A DNA stretch of 64,000 nucleotides from Fimbriimonadaceae bacterium (GCA_020847855.1 JADLBH010000038.1:114902-178901), one strand, 5' to 3'. Counted from the first letter of the stretch, positions 25,756-34,151 are shown. A program made the numbers and translations. Notes: generated by a model from the letters alone, not told the origin.

Positions 25756-26556
25756 GTGTGGGGCAGCGTTGAAGCGAGCGTCTGTGCCGCATTGATCATC
25801 GGTGGGCTTCTAGGGCTCACGGGTGCGGGGGGGGCGATCCTGCTTGTCCCGCTCTTCGTCTACGGGCTCGCGATCCCCGCCGAGCGCGCGGCGGGACAGT
25901 CCTCTGTGGTCCTTGCCGCGGTCGCCTCCCTCGGTGCCTTGACCTCCTACCGCCGCAAGCACTGGGACGGGCGGGCGTTCCTTCGGTATCTGCCGGGCGT
26001 GATCGTGGGTGCGTGGCTGGGGCGGGCGTGGATCGTGGACGCCCTGCCGCGAGGGTTCATGCTCGGGGAATCGTGGGTGGCTCGCTCGTCGTATCTCATG
26101 ATCCTGCTTGCCGCGGTCATGGTGATGTCCGCCACGGCCCTGTGGCGGGGCCCGCGAGCAGGCTCGAAGTGCCAGCGCCGCTTCCCAGAACCGGCGATCG
26201 GGTTGGTTGTCGGGCTCATGACGGGAGTCTTGGGCGCGGGAGGAGGGTTCCTTTTTGTGCCTGCCCTCATTCTGCTGAGCGGCCTTGGGCCCGAGGTCGC
26301 TGCGGGCACGTCGCTTGGGCTTGTCGCGGCCGGCACCCTGGTCGCAGGTACGACTGAACTCGCACGGCACGCCGGGGAGGTTCGAGGGCCCGTCTTCGCC
26401 GCGGTAACCGGGGCGACGGCTGCGGGCCTGCTCCTCGGCATCACGATGCGTTCCAAGGTCTCGGGCCGCACGCTTGCCCGGGCCATGGCGGTCGTCATCT
26501 TGATGGTCGCAGTGTGGATCGTCCTCCGTGAGGGCGTGACGATCTTCGCCGCATGA
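25756..26556 (+). CDS. TSUP/TauE-SafE family anion exporter
   Basis: About 266 residues from GTG 25756, directly after the metallopeptidase stop; the frame is open to 25609. Eight or so hydrophobic segments carry the two-fold TSUP repeat with glycine-rich motifs GLLGLTGAGGAILLVPL and GLMTGVLGAGGGFLFVPAL. The family transports sulfite, sulfonates or other sulfur oxyanions across the inner membrane. Together with the next two genes it forms a sulfur/persulfide unit, so the substrate is probably sulfite or thiosulfate. Confidence 0.85.
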   Translation: MWGSVEASVCAALIIGGLLGLTGAGGAILLVPLFVYGLAIPAERAAGQSSVVLAAVASLGALTSYRRKHWDGRAFLRYLPGVIVGAWLGRAWIVDALPRGFMLGESWVARSSYLMILLAAVMVMSATALWRGPRAGSKCQRRFPEPAIGLVVGLMTGVLGAGGGFLFVPALILLSGLGPEVAAGTSLGLVAAGTLVAGTTELARHAGEVRGPVFAAVTGATAAGLLLGITMRSKVSGRTLARAMAVVILMVAVWIVLREGVTIFAA

Positions 26557-26579
26557 CGCATTCCTGGGTCCCTGCCACG

Positions 26580-26593
26580 TACAATGAATCGGT
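26580..26593 (+). promoter_or_regulatory. Leaderless-type -10 box for the rhodanese gene
   Basis: TACAAT (26580-26585), a near-consensus -10, ends 8 nt before ATG 26594 without a Shine-Dalgarno. The rhodanese and MBL genes can therefore be expressed apart from the TSUP gene. Confidence 0.5.
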
Positions 26594-27118
26594 ATGGACA
26601 CACTCTCAGCCCCGAAGCGGCCCGCGGAGCTTCGCGAGACTCAGGATCAAGTCGTGGACGTCCGTAGCGCGTCCGAGTTCGCCGCCGGACATATTCCGGG
26701 CTCGGTGAACATCCCTCTGGAGGAGGTGCAATCGCGGCTTGCCGATCTCAACGACCGGCCGCTGGTTCTCGTCTGCAAGTCGGGCGTTCGTGCCGCCATC
26801 GCGCGCGAGCACCTGAGCGAGCATGCGCCCGATGCGAGCCTCCTGGAAGGCGGGTTTGACGAGTGGCGGGCCCAGGGTCTTCCCGTCGTGCAAACGACCT
26901 CCTCATGCTGGTCTCTCGACCGCCAAGTCCGGCTGGGCGCGGGCATCCTTGTGCTCTTAGGGTCCGGGCTAGGCTTTTCGGTCCATCCAGGCTGGTTCGG
27001 CCTCACCGGTCTGGTGGGCCTGGGATTGACCTTTGCAGGCGCAACGGACATCTGCGGGATGGCAGTGCTGCTCGCGAAGATGCCCTGGAACCGACCCCGA
27101 GTGCAGGGGGCCCCGTGA
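26594..27118 (+). CDS. YgaP-like rhodanese with membrane domain
   Basis: A 174-residue protein. The N-terminal rhodanese domain has VVDVRSASEFAAGHIPGSVNIP and the active-site loop CKSGVRAA (Cys about 62). The C-terminal DUF2892 domain has two membrane helices and the YgaP-type ending CGMAVLLAKMPWNR. It transfers sulfane sulfur at the inner face of the membrane. Its TGA stop overlaps the GTG start of the next gene (GTGA), so the two are translationally coupled. Confidence 0.9.
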   Translation: MDTLSAPKRPAELRETQDQVVDVRSASEFAAGHIPGSVNIPLEEVQSRLADLNDRPLVLVCKSGVRAAIAREHLSEHAPDASLLEGGFDEWRAQGLPVVQTTSSCWSLDRQVRLGAGILVLLGSGLGFSVHPGWFGLTGLVGLGLTFAGATDICGMAVLLAKMPWNRPRVQGAP

Positions 27119-28512
27119 CGATCAAGCGGCTCTACGACGACGCTCTCGCCCAGGCCACCTATATCGTGGGCTGCGGGGCCACGGGTGAGGCGATCGTAAT
27201 TGACCCCAGCCTCGATCTAGCACCCGTGATCGAGACCGCGAAGGAGGAGGGATTCAAGATCGTCGCCGTCACAGAGACCCACATCCATGCCGACTACGTC
27301 AGTGGCTCGAAGCCGCTCGCCGAGGCGACGGGTGCGACGCTCTACCTCAGCGGGGAAGGAGCCCCGGACTGGCAATACGACTTTGCCGACCAGCCGTACG
27401 TCCAGGAAGTCCACGATGGTGACGTGATCTCCGTCGGCAACCTCTCCCTCCAGGTCCTGCACACGCCCGGACACACCCCCGAGCACATCGCGTTCTTGCT
27501 CACCGACCTTCCCGCGAGCGACGGCCCGGTCGCCCTGTTCTCGGGCGATCTGCTCTTCGTCGGCGATGTCGGGCGGCCCGACCTCCTCGAGAAGGCGGCC
27601 GGCATCGAAGGGACGATGCGGGCGGGGGCCGAGACGCTCCATGCCAGCCTCGGCGCATTGGCCGAGCTCCCACCGGAACTTCTTGTCTGGCCCGCGCACG
27701 GAAGCGGATCGGCGTGCGGCAAGGCCCTGGGCGGGAGCCCGGTCACGACCATCGGCTACGAGCAGCGGACGAACTGGGCCTTCCTCGCCCCGGACCGGGC
27801 TGCGTTCGTGGACGAGGTCTTGAGCGGCCAGCCCGAGCCGCCCCTCTATTTCGCCGAGATGAAGCGGGTCAACAAGGCAGGGCCCGCCGCGATGCCCGCC
27901 ATGCCGGAGCGCCTTGCCGGTTCGAGCCTTGCCGGTGCGCTGGACTCCGGGTTCGTCGTGGACACCCGGCCCCGGTCCGAGGCGGAGGCGACGGTCGTCG
28001 CCGGGGCGGTCACGGTGCCGTTCGGTCGGCAGTTCCCAACCTGGGTCGGCTCCTTGTTCGGGCCCGGCGACCGGATCGTCCTCCTCGCCCGCGACGACGA
28101 GGCCGCCGACCAGGCCGCGAAGTGGTGCGCCTCGGTGGGGAACTTGGCGGTCGGCTGGATCCCCACCGAAGAGGCACTGGCCGCCGCCGCGGAGGGCGGG
28201 CTCCTGCTCCCGACCCCGAAGACCGCGACCGGCGAGCTGCCCGCCGCACTGGCCGCGGAGGGCGGGGAACTGCTCGATGTGCGGAAGGCTTCCGAGGTCG
28301 CAGAGGGCTTTGTGGCGGGGACGAGGCATCTTCCGCTCGCTCGGCTGAGCGCCCTGGCGGAGGGGCTCCCGGCGGCGAGCCGTCTGCACGTCCATTGCGC
28401 GTCCGGGATGAGGGCACTGGTCGCAGCGAGCTATCTCCGGGCCAAAGGATTCGACGCACGGGCGGTCACGGCGCCTTTCGAGGCGGTTCGGGCCGAGTTT
28501 CCGGCGGCTTAG
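27115..28512 (+). CDS. MBL-rhodanese persulfide dioxygenase-like enzyme
   Basis: 465 residues from GTG 27115, which overlaps the previous stop. The N-terminal metallo-beta-lactamase domain has ETHIHADYVSGS (Tyr where most MBL enzymes have the second-site His, usual for mononuclear-iron ETHE1/CstB-type proteins), HTPGHTPEHIAF and SGDLLFVGDVGRPDL. Two rhodanese domains follow. The first (about 285-355) has no clear active-site Cys loop; the second has HCASGMRA (Cys about 427). Expected reaction: oxidation of glutathione or other persulfides to sulfite, which the TSUP exporter could remove. The frame stays open for 164 codons beyond the TAG at 28510. Confidence 0.85.
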   Translation: MTIKRLYDDALAQATYIVGCGATGEAIVIDPSLDLAPVIETAKEEGFKIVAVTETHIHADYVSGSKPLAEATGATLYLSGEGAPDWQYDFADQPYVQEVHDGDVISVGNLSLQVLHTPGHTPEHIAFLLTDLPASDGPVALFSGDLLFVGDVGRPDLLEKAAGIEGTMRAGAETLHASLGALAELPPELLVWPAHGSGSACGKALGGSPVTTIGYEQRTNWAFLAPDRAAFVDEVLSGQPEPPLYFAEMKRVNKAGPAAMPAMPERLAGSSLAGALDSGFVVDTRPRSEAEATVVAGAVTVPFGRQFPTWVGSLFGPGDRIVLLARDDEAADQAAKWCASVGNLAVGWIPTEEALAAAAEGGLLLPTPKTATGELPAALAAEGGELLDVRKASEVAEGFVAGTRHLPLARLSALAEGLPAASRLHVHCASGMRALVAASYLRAKGFDARAVTAPFEAVRAEFPAA

Positions 28513-29007
28513 CCCGTCGGTTCCGTCGGTTCTGCCGTCGCAGCGGCTGGCGAGACGGTTTTTTCCGCGGAAGACGCGACAAAACCCGCGGAAAAAATCG
28601 CTTCACCCGCGGAAAAAATCGCCTCACGGGCGGAAGACGCGACAAAACCCGCGGAAAAAATCGCCTCACCCGCGGAAAAAATCGCTTCACCCGCGGAAAA
28701 AATCGCTTCACCCGCGGAAAAAATCGCCTCACCCGCGGAAAAAATCGCTTCACCCGCGGAAAAAATCGCCTCACGGGCGGAAGACGCGACAAAACCCGCG
28801 GGAAAAACGGCTTCAAGGGCGGGTCTTGTGGCGTCCATTGCGGAAGAAGCGGCGCAATCCGCCGGTGACACGGTGGTTTCCACCGCTGGGACGACCGATT
28901 GGACCGGTGCGACCGCTGCACGGGAAGGGTTGGGAGTCGCCTTCAACGAGGTCGGGGCCTCCGCGGCACGGTTCGCAAGCGTGCTCCTCGAAGGGTACAA
29001 GTCGTAG
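28513..29007 (+). pseudogene. Open heptad-repeat frame after the MBL-rhodanese stop
   Basis: In the same frame as the MBL-rhodanese gene, directly after its TAG, 164 codons stay open to TAG 29005. They encode an Ala-rich segment, twelve 7-residue repeats (AEDATKP, AEKIASP, AEKIASR) and a helical tail ending FASVLLEGYKS. There is no ATG, GTG or TTG near the beginning. It is therefore either a lost C-terminal extension, a read-through product, or a start-less gene remnant. Codons GAA, AAA and GCG dominate, unlike the GAG/AAG/GCC-rich neighbours. The minus strand is also open (28509-29000, TTG start, EAIFSAG repeats), because 21 is divisible by 3. Confidence 0.45.
28567..28818. repeat. 21-bp tandem repeat array, 12 units
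   Basis: Twelve consecutive 21-bp units. In the plus frame of the upstream gene the order is A B B' A B B B B B B' A b, where A encodes AEDATKP, B AEKIASP, B' AEKIASR and b is degenerate (AGKTASR). B units differ only by GCT/GCC. The order suggests a larger A-B...B' unit that was duplicated and then expanded by slippage. Each unit carries six A residues in a row, giving an AT-rich patch. Contiguous repeats without spacers exclude CRISPR. Confidence 0.9.
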
Positions 29008-29061
29008 GTCGAGCCGCCTCTCGGTTTGCCGACCTTGCTGGGTGCCTCGATGGGTGGGGAA

Positions 29062-29107
29062 CGTGCGACGCCATGCCCGTCCGGCCCTCACGGACACGCG
29101 CCGCTCG
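29062..29107 (-). pseudogene. Relic of a pdxH 3' end
   Basis: This 46-bp stretch matches 32033-32078, inside the C-terminal codons of the pdxH gene, at 41 of 46 positions. In the minus strand it reads ERRVSVRAGRAWRRT against HERHVFVKAGSAWRRT in the intact gene. The differences change residues, so it is a decayed fragment rather than a functional domain. Nothing else of pdxH is recognisable around it. Confidence 0.55.
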
Positions 29108-29165
29108 ACGCCGCCAGCTTCCTTGGGGCCCAGGGGTTCGACGCCCGTGCCGTTACCGACCCGCC
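29108..29165 (+). pseudogene. Relic of a rhodanese C-terminus
   Basis: In the frame of the upstream MBL-rhodanese gene this reads AASFLGAQGFDARAVTDP, matching AASYLRAKGFDARAVTAP near the end of that protein (14 of 18 residues). Most nucleotide differences are at third codon positions, so the copy diverged under protein-level selection before being lost. It lies in an open frame running to 29289 that otherwise looks non-coding. Confidence 0.5.
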
Positions 29166-29289
29166 CACGATGCTGCACGGTGCTGGGCTCCCAGCGCCGG
29201 GAGGGCCGTCCGCTCAGGCTCTACGCTGCACCGGGATCGGTGGAGAGACCGGTAGGGCGAAGAGGGCCAGGCGCAAGCCTAGCGCATAG

Positions 29290-29457
29290 TCCTTTTTTTC
29301 GATCGTGATGAAGATCACACAGGGGCAAGGGCAACTTGGGCATGGTGATCTCGGGTCGCTTCCCCAAGGATCGCCGAGGCGGTCACGGTTCGCGGTTGCG
29401 AACACGGACAACCCCGGCGTGGGAGCATCGAGGGGACCAGCCGCCCTAGAGGAACCA
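29290..29457. other. Non-coding stretch before the 819-residue gene
   Basis: Together with 29008-29289 this makes about 450 bp without a credible intact gene. Apart from the two relics and a T-run at 29290-29299 I see nothing definite. The leader just before ATG 29458 carries the Shine-Dalgarno AGAGGA (29447-29452). Confidence 0.5.
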
Positions 29458-31917
29458 ATGAGACTACAACACGATCCAGCGGGAGCGAGGCCCATCGGGA
29501 CTCTCCTCCTCGTCGCTCTTCTCGGGCTTGCATGGCAATGCGCCCACGCTCAGGCTCGTTCCGAGCGTCAGACCATCTCTGTGGACCTTCCCAAGGTCTA
29601 CAACTATGCGACGTTGCGTGCCCGGTTGCTCGGTTACGGGGCACAGCTCGACGCTCTTTCCCTCGCCATGCAAGGCACGGACGGAGGGATCCTTCAGGGC
29701 CTCTATGCCACGCAAGGCATGGAGGCGACTCGCAGTGCGTCGGCCGTCTCGGCGTTCTCGGCCCCCTTGCCGGGCTTGGAGCGCACGATCGAGATCGCCG
29801 ACGGGAACGCGACCACCTCCGAGACCTCCACGACCGGCGAGAGGTCGGCGAGCGCCCCTGCGGCAACCCCGCCCAACGCCTTTCAGACGAGCGGGGCGCT
29901 CACCGCGTCTGCGGCAAGCCGACTCGCCGAGTACACAAACCTGCGCTACGAGATCATGAATCTTCGCGCTCTCCTGGAACGCGCGCCGAGCGACGTCTAT
30001 AGCCTGAGTTCGGGCGCGGGCCAAAAGCGCATGCCCATCGTGCTGGGCTTCAACGTGAGCCTGGAGCCGCCGGCGATCCGGCAAGGCTGCGTCGCCGAGG
30101 TCGTGGTGACGATCGAGGACGAGGGCAATCCCGGCGATGCGCCGCAGGTCAGCATGCTCATGCCGCAGGAAAAGACCTACAACGTGAGCATGGTCACGGC
30201 CGACTCCAGATCGGCGAGCCTCGGGCTGGTCACGACCTTGCTCAGCATCGGTGGAAGCACCGCTCGGTCGAACGAGAAGCTGTACCTGGTGCAAGACACC
30301 GATACGATGGCCTTCATCGAGGGAAAGGTGGACGGCAAGAGCGCTGTTCGGTTCGGCTGGCGCTTCCGTCCCGTGCTGGGACGGCCTCACGTGACCCCAG
30401 GGATCCGCAACCTCGTGGTCGCGCTCTCGGCGAGCAGGGCTGAGGCGAAGTCCCTCAAGGTGGAGGTCGAGACGTTCTGGCGGCCGTACGACGCGAAGCG
30501 CCGAACGGTGGGCGAGACCGTGATCCGTGAGGGCGCTTCGTGGGAGACAGAGGTCGAAGTGAACGCGAGCGCGATCCAACCCAAGCTGGACGAACTCAGC
30601 TTCCGACCTGCAGGGAAGGAACTGATCGAGGTCTACGGCCCTGGGGAAGGTTTCTTCGCGGGCATGCCCATGACGGTGAACGGCCGGGTCGCCCCAGCCA
30701 GCGAGCAACGGGTGGTAGACGAACAAACCTTCTACCTGCTGGTGTCGCCGGAAGAGCTGCTCTCCGGCTCGCTCCGGACACAGGACATCTTCGGCGGGGA
30801 GCAGGAGATCACGCGCAAGACCAGCAGTGTTTCGCAGCAAAGCCTCCAAGGAATCACGGCAACCGCGATCGAGCATCCCGACGACGCTTACATCATCATG
30901 ATGACCGTGCCTGAAGCGTTGGCCAAGGCGGTCAATGACGAAGGTCACCTTGCCCTGGTACGAGTCGCGGACTCCTATTTCGGCCTTGATCCGACCGCGA
31001 GGATCCGGTTCGAACCGACCAACATGGACAACGGTGGCTCGAACTACCAACAAGCGTTCGTCGTCCCACGCGAGGCGTGGATCGCATCGCCGACGGTGAC
31101 GCTCAGCCTGCCCTTCACTTCCGCCGACGGGAAGGCGCTGCTCCAGACGATCACGGCCACCGCCGAAAACCAAGGGTTCTCCCTGGAGTCCATCACGCTT
31201 GCCGGGACCAACTCGGAGAACCACTACTTCACCATGGTGGGAAGGGGGCTCCAGGGGGTCGAGGCGGCGGGGCCCAGCATTCTGGCGGTGAGCGAGGAGA
31301 TGGCGAAGGCCTTCGCGGAGGTCGCGGGGAAGGGGATCTCCCGGTTCGAGCCCTCGGGTATCCAGAGTCTGAAATCGGACCTCTTCACGGATGGCTTCCT
31401 CGCCGAGCTGAGATCGGGTGAGGTCGCTCTTCGGCAAGATGTCACGATCTCGGACATCGCTCCATCTACGTCTGGCAGCCTGCCCGCCGACTTCTCCGAT
31501 CGGGCAAGGCGCTTGACCGTTCCGAAGAGCTACACGGAAGGCGCGGACATGATCGTCCTCTATAAGGCGGCGTCGCCGGAGTACCAAGCCATCACGGGCC
31601 AGAGCCACTTCATCAAGGTGATCAAGCTCCCGCTGAAGAAGGTGAAGCCCAAGACGAGCGTCCAGGCCGCGGTCCTCGAAGTAGAACTCGGCCACGCCGG
31701 GGCCGTCCTCTTCGGGGGCGAGGCCCTGGACAGGATCACCGGCGTTCAGTGCGGGAGCATCTCTCTGGACTTCACGCTGACGGCGCAAGGCGAAAAGACG
31801 CTGCTCGCGGTGGACTTGCCGCTCGAGCTCACCAAGAGCACGGGCACCCGAACGCTGATCCTGACCCTGGACGACGGGAGCGCCCTCCTCGCCAAGTTCA
31901 AGGTGAAGGCCCCGTAA
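29458..31917 (+). CDS. Large secreted protein of unknown family
   Basis: An 819-residue exported protein. The signal peptide is GTLLLVALLGLAWQCAHA (cleavage near residue 32). It begins at ATG 29458, with AGAGGA upstream; the frame is open to 29305. An N-terminal helical/low-complexity part (to about residue 200) precedes several beta-rich modules. Two internal segments resemble each other in layout (ATAIEHPDDAYIIMMTVPEALAKAV and AGTNSENHYFTMVGRGLQGV...SEEMAKAFAEV), suggesting repeated modules. I recognise no family. A perfect 12-bp hairpin follows the stop. Confidence 0.8.
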   Translation: MRLQHDPAGARPIGTLLLVALLGLAWQCAHAQARSERQTISVDLPKVYNYATLRARLLGYGAQLDALSLAMQGTDGGILQGLYATQGMEATRSASAVSAFSAPLPGLERTIEIADGNATTSETSTTGERSASAPAATPPNAFQTSGALTASAASRLAEYTNLRYEIMNLRALLERAPSDVYSLSSGAGQKRMPIVLGFNVSLEPPAIRQGCVAEVVVTIEDEGNPGDAPQVSMLMPQEKTYNVSMVTADSRSASLGLVTTLLSIGGSTARSNEKLYLVQDTDTMAFIEGKVDGKSAVRFGWRFRPVLGRPHVTPGIRNLVVALSASRAEAKSLKVEVETFWRPYDAKRRTVGETVIREGASWETEVEVNASAIQPKLDELSFRPAGKELIEVYGPGEGFFAGMPMTVNGRVAPASEQRVVDEQTFYLLVSPEELLSGSLRTQDIFGGEQEITRKTSSVSQQSLQGITATAIEHPDDAYIIMMTVPEALAKAVNDEGHLALVRVADSYFGLDPTARIRFEPTNMDNGGSNYQQAFVVPREAWIASPTVTLSLPFTSADGKALLQTITATAENQGFSLESITLAGTNSENHYFTMVGRGLQGVEAAGPSILAVSEEMAKAFAEVAGKGISRFEPSGIQSLKSDLFTDGFLAELRSGEVALRQDVTISDIAPSTSGSLPADFSDRARRLTVPKSYTEGADMIVLYKAASPEYQAITGQSHFIKVIKLPLKKVKPKTSVQAAVLEVELGHAGAVLFGGEALDRITGVQCGSISLDFTLTAQGEKTLLAVDLPLELTKSTGTRTLILTLDDGSALLAKFKVKAP

Positions 31918-31924
31918 CCGGTCC

Positions 31925-31952
31925 CGCCCCCGCCTGTCCTCAGGCGGGGGCG
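31925..31952 (+). terminator. Hairpin terminator between convergent genes
   Basis: A perfect 12-bp stem (31925-31936 with 31941-31952) and a 4-nt loop, just after the 819-residue gene and facing pdxH. No strong T-tract. Confidence 0.7.
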
Positions 31953-32007
31953 AGCCTTCCCGGTTCCAAGACTTCCTCTCAGGCGGCGAGCACGATTCCC
32001 CGATCCT

Positions 32008-32616
32008 TCAAGGCGCAAGCAGCGTGCGACGCCATGCCGATCCGGCCTTCACGAACACGTGCCGCTCGTGCAGCCTGCCAGGGCGACCGATCCAGAACTC
32101 CCACCGCTCGGGGGCGAGCAGGTAGCCGCCCCACCCGGCGGGCCGCGGAGGTCCCTGGGGGAACTCGCGCTGGAGCCTCGCTACCTCCTCCAGCAAGACG
32201 TGGCGGCTCTCGATCTCCCGGCTCTGCCTGCTTGCCGCCGCGGACCATCGGCTCCCCATCGGGCGGCTGAGGAAGTAGGAATCGGAGGTCTCCGCGCTGA
32301 GCCGGGACGCGCGCCCTGCGACGCGAACCTGTCTTTGGGTTTCCGGCCACCAGAAGCATGCTTCGCACCGGGCCTCGCTCTCCAGGTCCCGCCCCTTGCG
32401 ACTCTCATAGTTCGTATAGAACCGAAGTCCGGCCGCGTCCAGGCCCCGAAGGAGGAGGAACCGGGCACTGGGCCCCTCGGGACCGGACGTTGCCAGGCAC
32501 ATCGCCTCCGGCTCCTCGGAGCCAGCATCGTGTGCGGCAGAAATCCAGTCTTCGAGCAAGCGCCAGGGTGTACGATTCTCGGGGACGGATCCGCTTCCCG
32601 CATAGTCCGACCGCAT
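32008..32616 (-). CDS. pdxH: Pyridoxamine 5'-phosphate oxidase
   Basis: A 202-residue flavin enzyme that oxidises pyridoxamine- or pyridoxine-5'-phosphate to pyridoxal phosphate (vitamin B6 salvage, cytoplasm). Visible family features: EPEAMCLATSGPEGPSARFLLLRGLDAAGLRFYTNYESRKGRDL (FMN site), SRPMGSRWSAAASRQS, and the C-terminal WEFWIGRPGRLHERHVF ending in RTLLAP, the substrate loop. ATG 32616 fits the family length; a GACACT box lies 6 nt upstream. It is divergent from the carboxypeptidase gene. Confidence 0.92.
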   Translation of the reverse strand: MRSDYAGSGSVPENRTPWRLLEDWISAAHDAGSEEPEAMCLATSGPEGPSARFLLLRGLDAAGLRFYTNYESRKGRDLESEARCEACFWWPETQRQVRVAGRASRLSAETSDSYFLSRPMGSRWSAAASRQSREIESRHVLLEEVARLQREFPQGPPRPAGWGGYLLAPERWEFWIGRPGRLHERHVFVKAGSAWRRTLLAP

Positions 32617-32694
32617 TGCCCTAGTGTCGCACACGCGGCCGCCATCGTAGCAGAACCGGTAACGACGACATTGCGATTCCCGCCTCTCCGGTGA

Positions 32695-32706
32695 TACGAT
32701 AGGATC
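32695..32706 (+). promoter_or_regulatory. Leaderless-type -10 box for the carboxypeptidase
   Basis: TACGAT (32695-32700) ends exactly 6 nt before ATG 32707. AGGATC in the gap could also act as a weak Shine-Dalgarno. Confidence 0.4.
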
Positions 32707-33903
32707 ATGCGCCGTGCGATTCCGCTCGCCTTGCTCGCCTTCGCTCCTTGCGCGTTCGCGCAAACCGCGTGGCTTCGCGTCGGGGTCGAGTGCCCGAACC
32801 CGTCACGGGTCGCTGCCTTGCTCGACCTGCCCTTGACGACGTACCAGTGCGATGCCGCTCCCGGAATGGTGGAGATGGCGGTCGCCCCTGGGCAGCTTCC
32901 GATCTTGGACTTCGCGGGCTTTCGGTATAAGGTCATGGGCAAGCTCCACGACCCCTATGACCGCCGGAGCGACCTCGTTCGACCCGCAGCGACCGACTAC
33001 CGGAACGAGTATTTCAACCTCGCCGAGATCCAAGGCTTCTTTGACAACCTCGCGCTCCAAAGGCCCAAGTTCGTCCGACGCCTCCAGATCGGCGTCACCA
33101 CGCAAGGCCGACCGATCTATGCCTACCGTTTCTCGGGGTTCCAAACCTCCCCCGCCGTGAACCCTGGCAAAGCGTACATGTTCGTGGGCCTTACTCACGC
33201 GAGGGAGTGGGTGTCTGGCAGCGTCGTGATGCACTTGGGCAAGTCCATCGCGGACAGCCTTGCCAACGCGGCGACAAGGACACTCGTCGGGCGCCGTGTG
33301 ATTTGGATCGTCCCGGTCGTGAATCCGGACGGTTATGACCACACCTGGACCTCCTACAGGTTATGGCGCAAGAACCGCCGTTTGAACTCGAACGGGACCC
33401 GAGGGGTGGACCTCAACCGGAACTACGCCAAGGGCTGGGGCGGGGAAGGGAGCAGCGGCAACCCCGGCTCGGACATCTATCGGGGAACGGCCCCCTTCAG
33501 CGAGCCCGAGCTCCAGGCGGTGCGCGACCTCGCGATCTCGATCCCCAACTTCTCCGGCTTCATTGACTTCCACAGCTATTCCCAAGAGATCCTCTGGCCC
33601 TGGAGCTATACGACCGCTAGTCCGCCCGACGCGGCCAGTCTCCAGAGCATCGCGATTTCGATCCAGTCTGCAATGGGAGGCTTCGGCGCAAGCTACGGCC
33701 AAGGTCAAGGCAGTCGAGCCCTTTACGTGGCGTCGGGCACGTCCAAGGACTGGTTCTACGATCAGTGGCGGGCCGCTTCCTATACGATCGAGCTGAGGGA
33801 CACCGGCCAATGGGGCTTCGAGCTGCCCTCCAACCAGATCACCCCGACCCAGAACGAGGCGTGGGCAGGGGTTCAGGCGTTCTTCTCGCGCGTGGGAAGC
33901 TAG
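32707..33903 (+). CDS. M14 zinc carboxypeptidase, secreted
   Basis: A 398-residue exported peptidase. Signal peptide MRRAIPLALLAFAPCAFAQ, a propeptide-like region (about 20-90), then the M14 catalytic domain: zinc ligands in THAREW (about 164-167), VVNPDGYDHTW, DLNRNYAKGW, DFHSYSQEILWPWS (third zinc ligand) and the catalytic Glu in SYTIELRDTGQWGF near the C-terminus. All key residues are present, so it should be an active exported carboxypeptidase supplying amino acids from peptides. Confidence 0.93.
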   Translation: MRRAIPLALLAFAPCAFAQTAWLRVGVECPNPSRVAALLDLPLTTYQCDAAPGMVEMAVAPGQLPILDFAGFRYKVMGKLHDPYDRRSDLVRPAATDYRNEYFNLAEIQGFFDNLALQRPKFVRRLQIGVTTQGRPIYAYRFSGFQTSPAVNPGKAYMFVGLTHAREWVSGSVVMHLGKSIADSLANAATRTLVGRRVIWIVPVVNPDGYDHTWTSYRLWRKNRRLNSNGTRGVDLNRNYAKGWGGEGSSGNPGSDIYRGTAPFSEPELQAVRDLAISIPNFSGFIDFHSYSQEILWPWSYTTASPPDAASLQSIAISIQSAMGGFGASYGQGQGSRALYVASGTSKDWFYDQWRAASYTIELRDTGQWGFELPSNQITPTQNEAWAGVQAFFSRVGS

Positions 33904-34151
33904 TCGGAAGGCTCGGACGACCGTGAGCCCAAACCTGGATGGTTCTCGCTAAAAGAGACGAGATCCACGGTGAGTTCTAAGGGTACTCCCGCCGGTTTCT
34001 CGAGTCGGCCCCGAAATCACGCTGGTGTAGACGTGGAACCGGGCCCGGTGGAGATCGCGGTGCAGCACCGCGAGCCCCGCGGGTGGGAGCACGGCTCGGC
34101 AGTAGACTCGAAAGGGCGCTCTCATCGGCCGGTATGATACGCGCAGAGCAC
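33904..34151. other. Intergenic region with a hairpin and a small doubtful ORF
   Basis: 248 bp between convergent genes. A 7-bp hairpin (34056-34062 with 34066-34072) is visible. On the minus strand 33949-34125 is a 58-codon open frame (MRAPFRVYCRAVLPPAGLAVL...) without Shine-Dalgarno or -10 box; it may be a relic of a longer gene. I see nothing else. Confidence 0.4.

Noticed and set aside
28567..28818. CRISPR array
   Set aside because: The 21-bp repeats are contiguous with no spacers and keep the reading frame open; no cas genes are nearby.
28509..29000. Minus-strand protein with EAIFSAG repeats
   Set aside because: The frame is open only because the repeat length is a multiple of three. 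Its start would be a TTG without Shine-Dalgarno or -10 box, and the plus frame has more protein-like flanks. Kept only as an alternative in the repeat entry.
33949..34125. 58-codon minus-strand ORF
   Set aside because: No Shine-Dalgarno, no -10 box at the usual distance and no recognisable family; mentioned only in the intergenic entry.
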